NCBI GenBank assembly: GCA_032629725.1
Contig: JAFEVB010000027.1
Span: 372,001-436,000, forward strand
Origin: Gremmenia infestans
Taxonomy: Eukaryota; Ascomycota; Leotiomycetes; Helotiales; Hamatocanthoscyphaceae
Length of the DNA: 64,000 bases
Reading direction: 5' to 3'
The notes under the pieces were generated by a model that saw nothing but the letters and a program-made list of their open reading frames with translations, was not told where the DNA came from and searched no databases. Each line of letters begins with the position of its first letter. Positions within the stretch are counted from its first letter, which is position 1. Shown here piece after piece: positions 54,470 to 64,000 of this stretch. The position numbers and the translations under genes are program-made.

Positions 54470-57025
54470 ATGTCCGATTTCCAACGATACTCAGGGGTAA
54501 TGACTCCCCCGCCTTCGGAAGACGGCAGCTCCACTACCAAATTATGCCCCACCCCACCGCCCAATCGCCGTTGCCATTCCGACAGCCACTCCCAAAATGA
54601 CTGTCCCGAAGTAAACAATTCCACAATCACACCCAACGCATCACCTCCTCCTACCCCTTTTCCACCCTCACCACCAGCCAGTATAAAATCACGCCGTGAC
54701 CGCACCTCCTCCCAGCGAGAAGCCAACCGATCCAAACAATTCACTACCCGTCTGAACCGCAGTGCAAGTGCTGGGAATACGACAGACCCGTTGACTGGGA
54801 GGCGGAGAAAGGGCTTCCAGCGGCAGACGAGCAGTTTACCAGCGGACCACGGGTTGAAGGCTGTGGAACCGCCGCATGAGCAGGCGTTGACCAAGATGGC
54901 GTTTGCGGAGCAGCAGAAATGGATTACGGTGCAGCAGAAGACATTTACGAAATGGTAGGTGGTAAATAAGGGTTGGTGGAGTGCGTGGCTAATGAATGCA
55001 TGGGCAGGTTGAATACGAAAGTTGAACCTCGAAAGGTGGCGGTCAAAGATCTCGTGGTGGATCTCAGTGATGGGGTAGGTCTCACTTCTAACGGATATGG
55101 AGATATTGGGAATGCTAATGGGGATACTTGAATAGGTCATCCTCATCCATCTCCTCGAGTGCCTCTCCAACGAATCACTCGGCCGATATGCAGCAAAGCC
55201 GAAGCTTCGAGTCCAGAAATTCGAAAATGCAAACCTGTCCCTAGATTTCATCAAGTCCCGCGGTATACAAATGACGAATATTGGCGCCGAAGATGTTGTG
55301 GATGGGAACCGGAAGATCATCCTGGGTTTGATCTGGACCTTGATTCTACGATTTACGATCTCGGATATTAATCTAGAGGGTATGACTGCCAAAGAAGGTC
55401 TACTACTCTGGTGTCAAAGGAAGACAGCTTGCTATGACGAAGTCGATGTCAGGAACTTCACCGATAGTTGGAATGATGGTTTGGCGTTTTGTGCTCTCTT
55501 GGATATTCACCGACCGGATCTAATCGACTATGATACGTTGGATAAGAGCGACCACAAAGGGAACATGCAGTTAGCATTCGATATCGCTTCCAAAGAGATT
55601 GGTATTCCGGATCTGTTGGATGTAGAGGATGTCGCCCACGTTGCGAAGCCTGATGAGAGGAGTTTAATGACTTATATTGCATACTGGTTCCATGCCTTCT
55701 CGCAGATGGAGAAAGTTGAGAACGCCGGGCGAAGAGTCGAGAAATTTGTCAACAGTATGCAGGGTGCGTGGGAAATGCAGAGCAACTACGAAAGAAGGAT
55801 GAGAGCCCTACTGCAGAACATTCAAGAACAGGGAGCAACATGGCAGGAGTCGAAATTTGAGGGCACATATGTGGACGCGAAACAACAAGCAACGGACTTC
55901 AGCGCGTACAAAAGAGGCAAAAAGAGAGAGTGGGTTGCGGAAAAGAGTGATTTAGCAGCGCTGCTTGGAAACATCAAAACGAAAATGAGCACATACCGAT
56001 TAAGAGCATACGAACCTCCGCCAGAATTGAGTTTGCCAACGATGGACCAAGAATGGGCAAAAATGATTAAACTCGAGATGGCAAGGGGTCAGCTCATTAA
56101 TGAAAACATAAGAGAGTGAGTGCAGACCTATGTATTTTGAGGCAATATGCTAACTATTTACAGTATCAAAAATGCACTTCGGAAGTCATTTGCGGACAAA
56201 GCCAACGACTTCGCCTTGGCCCTCAATACTATGCAACTAGCTATATCAGGATTGGAGGGCGATGTTGAAGATCAACTAATACACATCAAGATGTTGAACG
56301 AAAAACTTCCGCCTTTGCACCAGTATCTCGAGACCATTGCCGTGGTCGATCAGAAGTGTGAGGAAGCAAATATTGAGGAGAACGACTTTACGACATATAC
56401 ATATGACGAGTTATGCTACGAGATGAGCTTAGTCAAGGGCTCTGTCTCCAAAAAGCTGGCTTTCCTTGACAACCAAGTCGTGGCACGAAATATGACTAAC
56501 CTAACACCTATTCAACTAGAAGAATTTGAAAGTGTCTTCAGACATTTTGACCGAGATGACTCGAACAGTCTCCAAGAACTTGAATTCAGTGCGGCTTTGG
56601 CATCGCTTGGACTTGTTTTCAGCGAAGATGAGATGCACGACTACTTCCTGGAGACCTCTGACGGACGTAACTCTGTTACTTTCGAGCAATTTATTCGATT
56701 CATGGTCGATGTTACCGAGGACCAGAATACCGCCGAGCAAGTCTTTCAAAGTTTCCGGGAGGTGGCTGATGGAAAGCCATATGTTACTGAAATGGATCTC
56801 CGGCATAGTCTGGTGCCGGATGATGTTATCGACAGACTTACCGAGATTGTTCCACAGCACAAAGGTCCAGATCTCCAACAAGACAGAGGAATGCCTCAAT
56901 ACGATTACATTAGTTTCATGGACAAACTGCTCGGCGATCCAGAGGAAGGTGCTCTGACCGAGCTTCCAAATGGTCGAAACCAGTCACGTTCAATTTCGCC
57001 TACCAAGACGAATGGATATCATTGA
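54470..57025 (+). CDS. Alpha-actinin, actin cross-linking protein
   Basis: Four exons (54470-54954, 55008-55074, 55136-56115, 56164-57025) splice to 797 residues; introns are 48-61 nt. A Pro/Ser-rich N-terminal tail of about 140 residues precedes the actin-binding domain. Calponin-homology domain 1 runs from about residue 145 (QQKTFTKWLNTK, then VILIHLLECLS). CH2 runs from about 267 (GLLLWCQRKTACYDEVDVRN, then FTDSWNDGLAFCALLDIHRP). Spectrin-type helices follow at about 376-600. EF-hands come next; the loop DRDDSNSLQELE at 640-651 has the calcium-ligand spacing, while the second is degenerate. Fungal alpha-actinin has a shortened rod compared with animals and works at the cytokinetic ring and septum. 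The long N-terminal extension is not part of the canonical core. Confidence 0.95.
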
Positions 57026-57611
57026 GACTTGTCGAGACCTTGGATTCGGTATAGATTGGGGTTTCTTTTCAGCATTTTATATTCACGCATGGTGTTTGTC
57101 GGTGGGTCATAGGTATACCAGCATGGACGGCGAATGTTGAGGAACTGGTTCGTGGGTTTCGAGCGCAGATACACATATAATAGATAGATTGGGGTTTGCG
57201 GCTCTGTGAGCAATGCACTTCGATTGTACTTACATTCATTGTCCGGGGCAATTGGTGATATATGCCAGTTGTCTCTTGCTTCACCTGAACTCTTGCCTGG
57301 ATATCTGCCTCATCTCCTAACACCTCCAGTGAGTGAGTATTACAGGTAAGAAAATCGGGCTTATCGTGAATAATTAATCTTAGAACTGGTATTCACATAT
57401 CCCTATAAACCCATTCATATGCCACCTTCCCTACAATCACACAGTCCTTCTTTTCTCTCCCTTCCCACTCTCCAATCCACTTTCTACAAATACCCCTCCT
57501 CTACTATTTACTCGTTCCCAGATCCATCATCTCATTACACACTCCCACAATCTCACAACCCCACATCTCACTTACCACCCAAGAAACCCAGAAACCATCC
57601 TCTCGCACAAA
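57026..57611. other. Intergenic, leader of the first Cys-rich gene
   Basis: After alpha-actinin, AT-rich 3' flank; from 57410 a CT-rich leader. Confidence 0.5.
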
Positions 57612-57884
57612 ATGTGCCACAACAAAAAACTCCTCTGGGCGTGCGGCTGCACCAAAACAGTAGGCATCATCCACGTCTGCCGATACTATTTTGCGGCTGG
57701 GGGGCAGCTGCCGTGGGAAGAGGGTATTTGCACGAAGGAGAATTGGAGAATTCTTGAGACGGATTTTGGGAGTGAGAAGAGGAGGTGTATCAGGTGTTTG
57801 TGGGGTGGGGCTTGGGAGGGGGGAGGAAGGGTGGAGTGGAGGAGGGGGAGGAGGGGGAGAGGGGCGGAATTTGGTCGCTCTTAA
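57612..57884 (+). CDS. Small Cys-rich protein (MCxxxK family), copy 1
   Basis: A 90-residue intronless frame starting MCHNKKLLWACGC. The spacing Met-Cys-x3-Lys-x4-Cys-Gly-[Cys/His] is identical to its neighbour at 58704, with an aromatic residue at position 9 in both. It ends the family part with a CxxC (RRCIRC), then runs into a Gly/Arg low-complexity tail that may not be functional. No signal peptide is seen, so it is probably intracellular and perhaps zinc-binding. I know of no experimental role. Confidence 0.6.
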   Translation: MCHNKKLLWACGCTKTVGIIHVCRYYFAAGGQLPWEEGICTKENWRILETDFGSEKRRCIRCLWGGAWEGGGRVEWRRGRRGRGAEFGRS

Positions 57885-58703
57885 TAGGCGCGGTTAGATT
57901 AGCATTTGCGAAGAAGTTACAGAGAAAGAATATACAGTATGGAAAGAAATTCAATACAGTTATTTCACATTCTTGCAGTCCTGCTTAATGATATTTCTCC
58001 AAGCTAAGACACTCGTTAGGTCAAATGAGAAAGAAAATATGAATTGCGATATGTGAATATATTGGGATAGCACAGGATATGAATGTGTGTCTGACTGACT
58101 GGGCAAAAGGCGGTTCGATCAACACGTAAATGACCGAATTTGGGTTAGGGGCAGACTCGCTTAGAAAGGGGGTGGCATTGATTGCTTGGTTGAACACTTT
58201 GAACTTTTGGGTGTTTCAACTTTCTTTAGAGTATAAATGTAGAGTAAGCATAATATAGGCCATGTAATTCCCAGTTGGTTGGTTATGAGGTTGCAATTTG
58301 TTTGAACCTTCATGGGAATGATTCTCGCGGATGGAATGCCGATCTATAGTATCTATTGTGTGGTAAGTAATGAATACATGCATCATGTCTTCTGCTAATC
58401 AGAATTATGGGAAGATGTGGAGCTAATAAAGACTATGATTGTGTTGGTATAGTAAATTCATACGAGAATTCACAAACCATTGAAGCTTATAGCTTTAATA
58501 ATAACTTATACTATTCACGACGCCTTAATCACACCTGCCTAACATCTTCCTAAATTTCTATAAATCCCTCCTTGTCTTTCTTCTTCCACCTCCCTTTCAA
58601 CCTCTTCATCCAAAACTTGTGCAAACATAAGCAAGATCCTACCCACCTATATCAACAACTCCACTAAACACAAACACCTCCCCAAGCCAACCCGCCTCCG
58701 AGA
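57885..58703. other. Intergenic between the two Cys-rich genes
   Basis: AT-rich, then a CT-rich leader from about 58555; nothing else is supported. Confidence 0.5.
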
Positions 58704-58916
58704 ATGTGTCAACCAACCAAAAACCGCTACACCTGTGGCCACGAGTCCACAGAGAGACTCGCTCCTTGTTATGGAGCAAGTCGCTCGTCAGCAGGCTGCA
58801 TGTACATCTCTGGCCGCATCGACTACATCGACTTCGATCACAAATGTTTCACGTGTCAACCTCCAGTTGTTTTCCCGGGAGTCCCAACGAGGGCTTATTG
58901 GAAGAATAAGCTGTGA
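58704..58916 (+). CDS. Small Cys-rich protein (MCxxxK family), copy 2
   Basis: A 70-residue intronless frame starting MCQPTKNRYTCGH, with further Cys at positions 22 and 32 and a terminal HKCFTC pair. It shares the N-terminal spacing and closing CxxC with the gene at 57612, so they are likely diverged tandem relatives. The ATG is preceded by a CT-rich leader. The His/Cys pattern suggests metal binding; no function is known to me. Confidence 0.65.
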   Translation: MCQPTKNRYTCGHESTERLAPCYGASRSSAGCMYISGRIDYIDFDHKCFTCQPPVVFPGVPTRAYWKNKL

Positions 58917-60827
58917 GGGCGAAGGAATGAGGCAGGGGGATACCTGTAGCTAGAGAACAGATGGCAGGAGGCTGGTAGATAGGAATGTCCAGGTCCTTGG
59001 ACTTTTGATAATGAATGACGAACATCGTTGAATCTTAATGCATTTGAAATGCCTTTCTAGAAAGGAGCATTATATAAGTACATGCATCTGTGGGAATCAA
59101 TCCATCTTACTCCGTAAGGGTAGGGAATGATATAATAGGAGTGATCGTATATTAGAACTACCTCCAGGGGACTTTCCGGTAATAAGGTTAAGAGATAACC
59201 TCATTCATGGATTCGCGCCTACTAGCAAAAGCCCCGTCAGCCAGTCAGCACAGCAAGCTTCCCATGGACGATAACAGTACCGTAAATTGCCAGACTAGCT
59301 AAGGATGCATTGAAACAAAGCTACCCCCGCATAACCCCGACCAGGCTCAGCCTAGGGAATAACGCGGGAACTGATTGCTTCAAACGTGCGCTTAATGCGA
59401 AGGGAGAAGCAATTAATCATGGCGTAAAGAAGTATAGTATTGTAAGCTAGGTCGCATTACATGATGAAATATTTTATTGCTTCTTCCGGCCTTGCATCAG
59501 CATTCAGTAGCATCCCCATATACATATATTGACGTTTCAATATGGGGTCTACGGAGTAATCCCCTGTGCTGCAGATACTTTCTTCTAACCCCTACCCTAC
59601 CCTACCCTACTGACGCTACCCTACGGACGTACAGCGCTTAAGTAATGTTACAATTCTAGAAAAACAGGGGTATTAGGGCGCACTTTAAGCCTCTTAGGGA
59701 AGTGCTTACAGGGTCCCCCGCGCAAGCTTTAAGCCTATTAAGGCTTTATTTACTTGGAAGACTACCCAAATAGAAATACGAGAAGTGAACACTAATCTAG
59801 ATTTTTAACATTACTTAACCGCTGTACATCCGTACAAACCCAACACCATCGCAGCGCGCCGTTAAACATCGCAGATGGCCGATGAACAGTTTATTTAAAT
59901 TGTCCGCTCTATCCAGCGTCTCCGACTGGTCAGCTATAACACTTAAAGTATAGATGGATGCAAGTAATCAGATAATCCCGATACTGTAATCAGGCAATCT
60001 CTCCAAATCATCAAATAGCAATACAGCGGAGCTTTGTTCCACTAGAGGCGTTGCGTTTCCGTAGACTGCAGTGCCGGGGGGCAAAGCAACGTGTTAAGTT
60101 TTCCTTCTCCACTTAACTAGAATCTCTACGGCGTTATCCTCTCTCGTATTAGGCGCTAGTCCTAATATAGAGCTATTTGGTTTGATAGCGACATTCACGC
60201 TAGCGAATCATATAATTTTCACCTTTTGTAGCTGGGGAATAACCATGAAATAATGGCCACCAGAACTAATATTCGTAGCAAATCTTGGAAATCTATAGAA
60301 TCCAATTTTGAAGAACACAGTAAGGCCCTGCCTTTTTATAAGGGCTGCCTAGCTAGCCAGCCCGAAAGAAGAAGAGGTTTTTATCCGCAGCTTACCAGCG
60401 GCCGGGAGGAAGGGCAGGAAGGTTTTTTACGCTAGCAAAACCCGCAGAACGTTACGACCTCACTGATCTGAGGGCCATATCCATGCAAAAGCTGCCGTTT
60501 ATGGCTCCACATTCTAGGGTCAACCGGGGCAATATGCTTTTCCTCATTTTTGGACGGTACTTGTATAGCTTTCCAATTGGATCGTTGTTCCAAAAACCCA
60601 CACGGACTCGGGGAGCTTCTTCTGAGTGGTCTGTTTCTGTATCTTTTCAACATGCTTATGGCCGCTTCTGGCAAGAATGGGAAAGTTCCATGACAGTCCG
60701 GCCCGTGGGGAAGATATGCTCCCACCTGATGTCATTTTTAAAGATTGTAACATAGGATTCCATATATTTCACTTGAAAGCTGATATCCATTTGCAAGATT
60801 GCCATCACTTTAATCTTACGCTCCAAA
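58917..60827. other. 1.9-kb stretch without supported gene
   Basis: Contains a short CCCTA pentamer array (59586-59610) and a small ATG frame at 60253-60435 of no recognised family. The unusual, patchy composition between 59600 and 60480 resembles decayed transposable-element DNA, but I cannot name an element. Confidence 0.45.
59586..59610. repeat. Short CCCTA pentamer array
   Basis: About four tandem CCCTA units, with an isolated GCTACCCTAC about ten bases later. It is similar to, but not the same as, the fungal telomere hexamer CCCTAA. Confidence 0.6.
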
Positions 60828-61918
60828 ATGGATACAGCATGGAATGATTATAATCAAGTACGCTTCTCACTGTTCGACCACTTTTCTCACTAGCATCTCT
60901 CTGACATCTTCCATAGGTCTATTCAGAAGCTCTGGATAGCGAATTTGGTCCATATCAAGATGTCAACTCCAAAACAGGCAAAGATACCGAAGAATGGATG
61001 TTGCTAGACGGCTTACCATGGCCTGAAAGCCCATTTAGTCAATCTTCATTATCCTCAACTGGAGGTTCTTGTGCCCTTCAAGGTAGCCCGTGGAGTCCGT
61101 TCGAATCCTTCACCACCGCTACGCAAGCACTTGCTGAGTGCAGTGGGCTGCTAGATGCCCAAGATACTTCATATCTGAATAGTCCCGCAAACGCACAATC
61201 AACAGACACGAATCAAACATCCTTCGAAATCAATTGGTTCCCTGAAGACCCGAGACCAGTATTCCCATGGGTAGACTTATCTTCTGCCACCAAAGGTGGG
61301 CCAACGAATGAGGGACGTGTAAAAGAAAACATCATGTCTGTCACATCGCCGATCTCTTCACCGTCTCCCACATCACTTACCCCCCTTACCGAAATACCAA
61401 CACCAACCACACCAGAATTGACACGCCAAAGTTCGGATTCTTCGGAACTTTCAACTCCCCCAGTACCCGCCCGGATATCGAAGCGAGTGAAGAAAGACGC
61501 CAATATACGCACACCTAGGCGTACTAAACATACACCGGAAAAGGCAAAGGCAAAGACAGCGTCAAAGCCGAATAGGAAACCACGGTCCGCATCTCTAGCA
61601 GCACTTAATTCGCCCGTCTCCCAAGACTCCCGCAATAGCCACAATCTCATAGAAAAGCAGTACCGGAACCGCTTGAACTCGCAATTCGAATCACTCCTGG
61701 AGACGCTTCCTGCTAAGGAGCCGACGGATGAGGCTGGGGAGAAGAGGTTGAGCAAAGCGGAGATTCTGGTCCATGCCAAGGAATATATACAAGAGCTGGA
61801 AGAGCAGATGAGGGTCTTGGAGGAGAAGAACGATGGGCTGGAGGCATGCGTTGAGGGATGCAAGGCACGATATTCGAGGTTAGGAGACGCAAACGCCTCG
61901 TCTTCTGGGTGTGTATAA
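60828..61918 (+). CDS. bHLH transcription factor, SREBP-type basic region, no membrane segment
   Basis: Exons 60828-60857 (ten codons) and 60917-61918 join across a 59-nt intron (branch CTGAC) to 343 residues. The basic helix-loop-helix lies near the C-terminus, from about residue 240. Its basic region HNLIEKQYRNRLNSQF has Tyr where most bHLH proteins have Arg, the mark of the SREBP subgroup. Helix 2 (LSKAEILVHAKEYIQELEEQ) leads into a short coiled coil. Unlike SREBP/SrbA there is no transmembrane part, so it should be a soluble nuclear factor comparable to SrbB or DevR-type fungal regulators. Upstream is a Ser/Thr/Pro-rich region with SP and TP sites and a basic patch (RTPRRTKHTPEKAKAK). Target genes cannot be read from the sequence. 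Confidence 0.9.
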
Positions 61919-64000
61919 TAATGCCTGTCTACCTGGACTCTAGAGCGGTTGCTCGTACTCGAGTATTTGGATGATGAATTCCATTAGCGACATGAATACT
62001 GGATGAAAAATCCTAGAGTTTTGGTGATACTGAATTTTACAATCACGACCGATGTCATACGAAATATTATATTATATCCTACGATAAAGAGTTGTGATGT
62101 AATTCCGTGTCGATCCCATTGCCCCTCCCCGGATTCGAGTACGTACTGGAATGTACTAGATTCGACTTGCAAGGAGCGGAGCTTTCGCTCCGTAGCTCGC
62201 AGGGCAGGACAGGGGTGACAGGACCGCGGCTTTTTAACCGAGGCCGCTAAGGCCCCCTAAATGCATTCTTACAGAGCAGGAGCTTGCTTCCGAGAAAGGA
62301 CACAATAATCCGGAAGTAAAGGCCTCTTTAGTCTGTGTTTTCTCTATATTATCTGTATCTTCAAACCCTTAAAAAATAACTTTTAAGCTCAGCTCTCGCG
62401 TGCATGACAAAGTCTTCGCATCTCACTCGGACACTCTACTCGTAACTCCTCCTCCATAGGAAGCGCTCTAGAGATCTAGACAGCTTCAAACGAAAGTAGG
62501 AAGGAAGACCCGGAGGACTCCTGTTTAAGAAACAGCCAGCTAGCATGCATAAAATGTCTGCTCATTGTGTCTATGTTCCCAGCACATCATAACTCTTTAC
62601 CGAAGATTAAAATTTCTGCAAGAGAGGAGCTCCCCAAGGGTTCCCAAGATCATATGTTATATTACATACGTCACGACCGGTAGATATTTTAGCCCATGCG
62701 TGTCCAAGGTGAGAATTAGGAGGAGTACTCCGTAGCTTGTCAGGAGCTCCCATCCCGTCCCGTCGCACTAGACTTATATACATCCTTAGATCAACCTAGT
62801 TACTACTTTAGATAGGCACCTACCTTACTATTCTCTTCATTCCAACTATCAAGGTAAAAGCCTCCTATCTAGCTGACAAGTCTATCTAAAAATAAAAGCC
62901 ATTAAATAAAAGTCTAGCTAGTCCTGTCCACGGGAAGTAAAAACAAGTAGTTAATACCAGCAAATCAACCGAATAAACCTCTCCCTACCCTGTCTCCATC
63001 CCTGTCACCCTCTCTCCCTCATCCAAACTTGCTCTTCCACCTTACTCCGCGCGGCTCAAAAGTAATTCAAGCCCTATGTTTTCTATAGTGAAGATTTACG
63101 GTGAAAATCCAGTGATCTGCTAGATCCAAATACTGTTCCTCGCCATTTAATTAGGAAAACAAGGTATACATTGTTCAAAGCGTATCCTTCAGGCCCAAGA
63201 AGGGAATCAAAATACTTTTCGGCGGCGCAGAGTATACCCAATAAAACCTCTCCTCTTTCACTTACCAACACCAGTACCACCACCACCAGCTTATAAAAAA
63301 AAGACCCAGCGAAGATAGATCGATCTCTACCTGCCTGTACGCGGAGCTGGCTACGAAATGGCGATGCTTATAATATAAGTATCCGTCCCAGCTAAAGAGA
63401 AAACGCTTGCATTACGATTACCTATCCTCCTCTACGACACAAAGCCCTCGTCGACGAGGCCGCATACTACAAACGATACACACAATAGCATACACAGGAA
63501 AGAAGACTCGAAGGCTCAAAACGCGTACGCTATCGCAGGCACCTTCATTTCGAAATCACGCTTCAAATCGCGACTGTTCAAGGAGACTTCATAAATCTGC
63601 TCAAGGCATAAGAGCAAAGCTGACTATACATCCGGCAGGAGGAAAGGCGGAACGTTGTACGAGCTGAAGAGAATGAATATGCTAGTGCATATAAATTGAG
63701 GACATATGCGGACGCGTAGGAGAGAGAATAGTCGGGAAAGGGATAAGAATGCAACTGGCAGGACATGAGGAGAACGGGCTACGCACTCTAGAGGAGATGC
63801 TCTTGACTTCTCTTCTTATTGCAGAGTATTCCTCTGCCACTATCATATAACTAACTACGCGCGCGTTCTTTCCAAGAGACGACTACACTTGCTTCTTATA
63901 AGGCCTTAGCAGCACTTCTTTTCTACCAAACCTCTCAACAAGCAAAGAGAATTCAAGTTCCAGTATCGCCTTATTTACTGGTATGCCTAGCGCTCTTTAC
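61919..64000. other. Right-edge 2 kb, no gene seen
   Basis: After the bHLH gene the sequence is AT-rich and mixed. A frame at 63407-63667 and its antisense partner are open, but neither has family resemblance. The stretch may hold decayed element DNA or the flank of a gene beyond the window. Confidence 0.45.

Noticed and set aside
59586..59610. Telomere repeat
   Set aside because: The unit is CCCTA, not CCCTAA, the array is only four units, and genes continue on both sides.
1..64000. tRNA, rRNA and CRISPR arrays
   Set aside because: No B-box of the form GGTTCGANTCC in a cloverleaf context was found by eye on either strand, no rRNA-like conserved stretch, and no regularly spaced repeats with unique spacers. 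A tRNAscan run would settle the tRNA question.

Overview
The window is nuclear DNA of a filamentous ascomycete (Pezizomycotina; Leotiomycetes is my guess from protein resemblance, not proven). Nearly every gene is broken by 48-94 nt introns with GTRNGT-like donors, CTAAC/CTGAC branch sites and short 3' tails. Promoters are CT-rich. The gene set (Atg15, Rer1, Paf1, Rix1, Ypp1, alpha-actinin, GH11 xylanase, UstYa/DUF3328, Zn2Cys6 factor) is typically fungal. I find about 19 protein-coding genes and no rRNA, tRNA or CRISPR. All products are assigned from sequence reading alone.

Left part (1-17 kb): an edge fragment; a 215-bp element with 66-bp terminal inverted repeats; a Ser/Thr-rich single-pass membrane protein; an alpha/beta hydrolase with a repeated N-terminal motif; a six-exon Bor1-type anion transporter; a gene-poor stretch with one small membrane protein; and a secreted GH11 xylanase. 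Middle housekeeping block (18-28 kb): a VPS9-domain Rab GEF divergent from ATG15, then a mitochondrial enoyl-CoA hydratase divergent from RER1, then PAF1.

The most exciting region is 30.0-34.1 kb. A nine-exon gene on the minus strand encodes a secreted precursor of about 289 residues. It has nine Lys-Arg cleavage sites and six tyrosine tracts in which Tyr recurs exactly every third residue. Divergent from it lies a UstYa/DUF3328 oxidase gene with both HxxHC motifs. Together they look like a compact fungal RiPP (dikaritin-type) locus with an unusual (Yxx)n core. A Zn2Cys6 regulator lies 1.5 kb further on and may or may not belong to it.

Right part (38-64 kb): YPP1/Rhf1 and RIX1 share a divergent promoter holding a duplicated CCAAT module. 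Next come an uncharacterised protein with a 794-nt intron, a repeat-rich gene desert with two families of degenerate tandem repeats, a three-CBM18 chitin deacetylase-like secreted enzyme, alpha-actinin, two neighbouring small Cys-rich proteins of one family, and an SREBP-type bHLH factor. The last 2 kb has no gene I can support.
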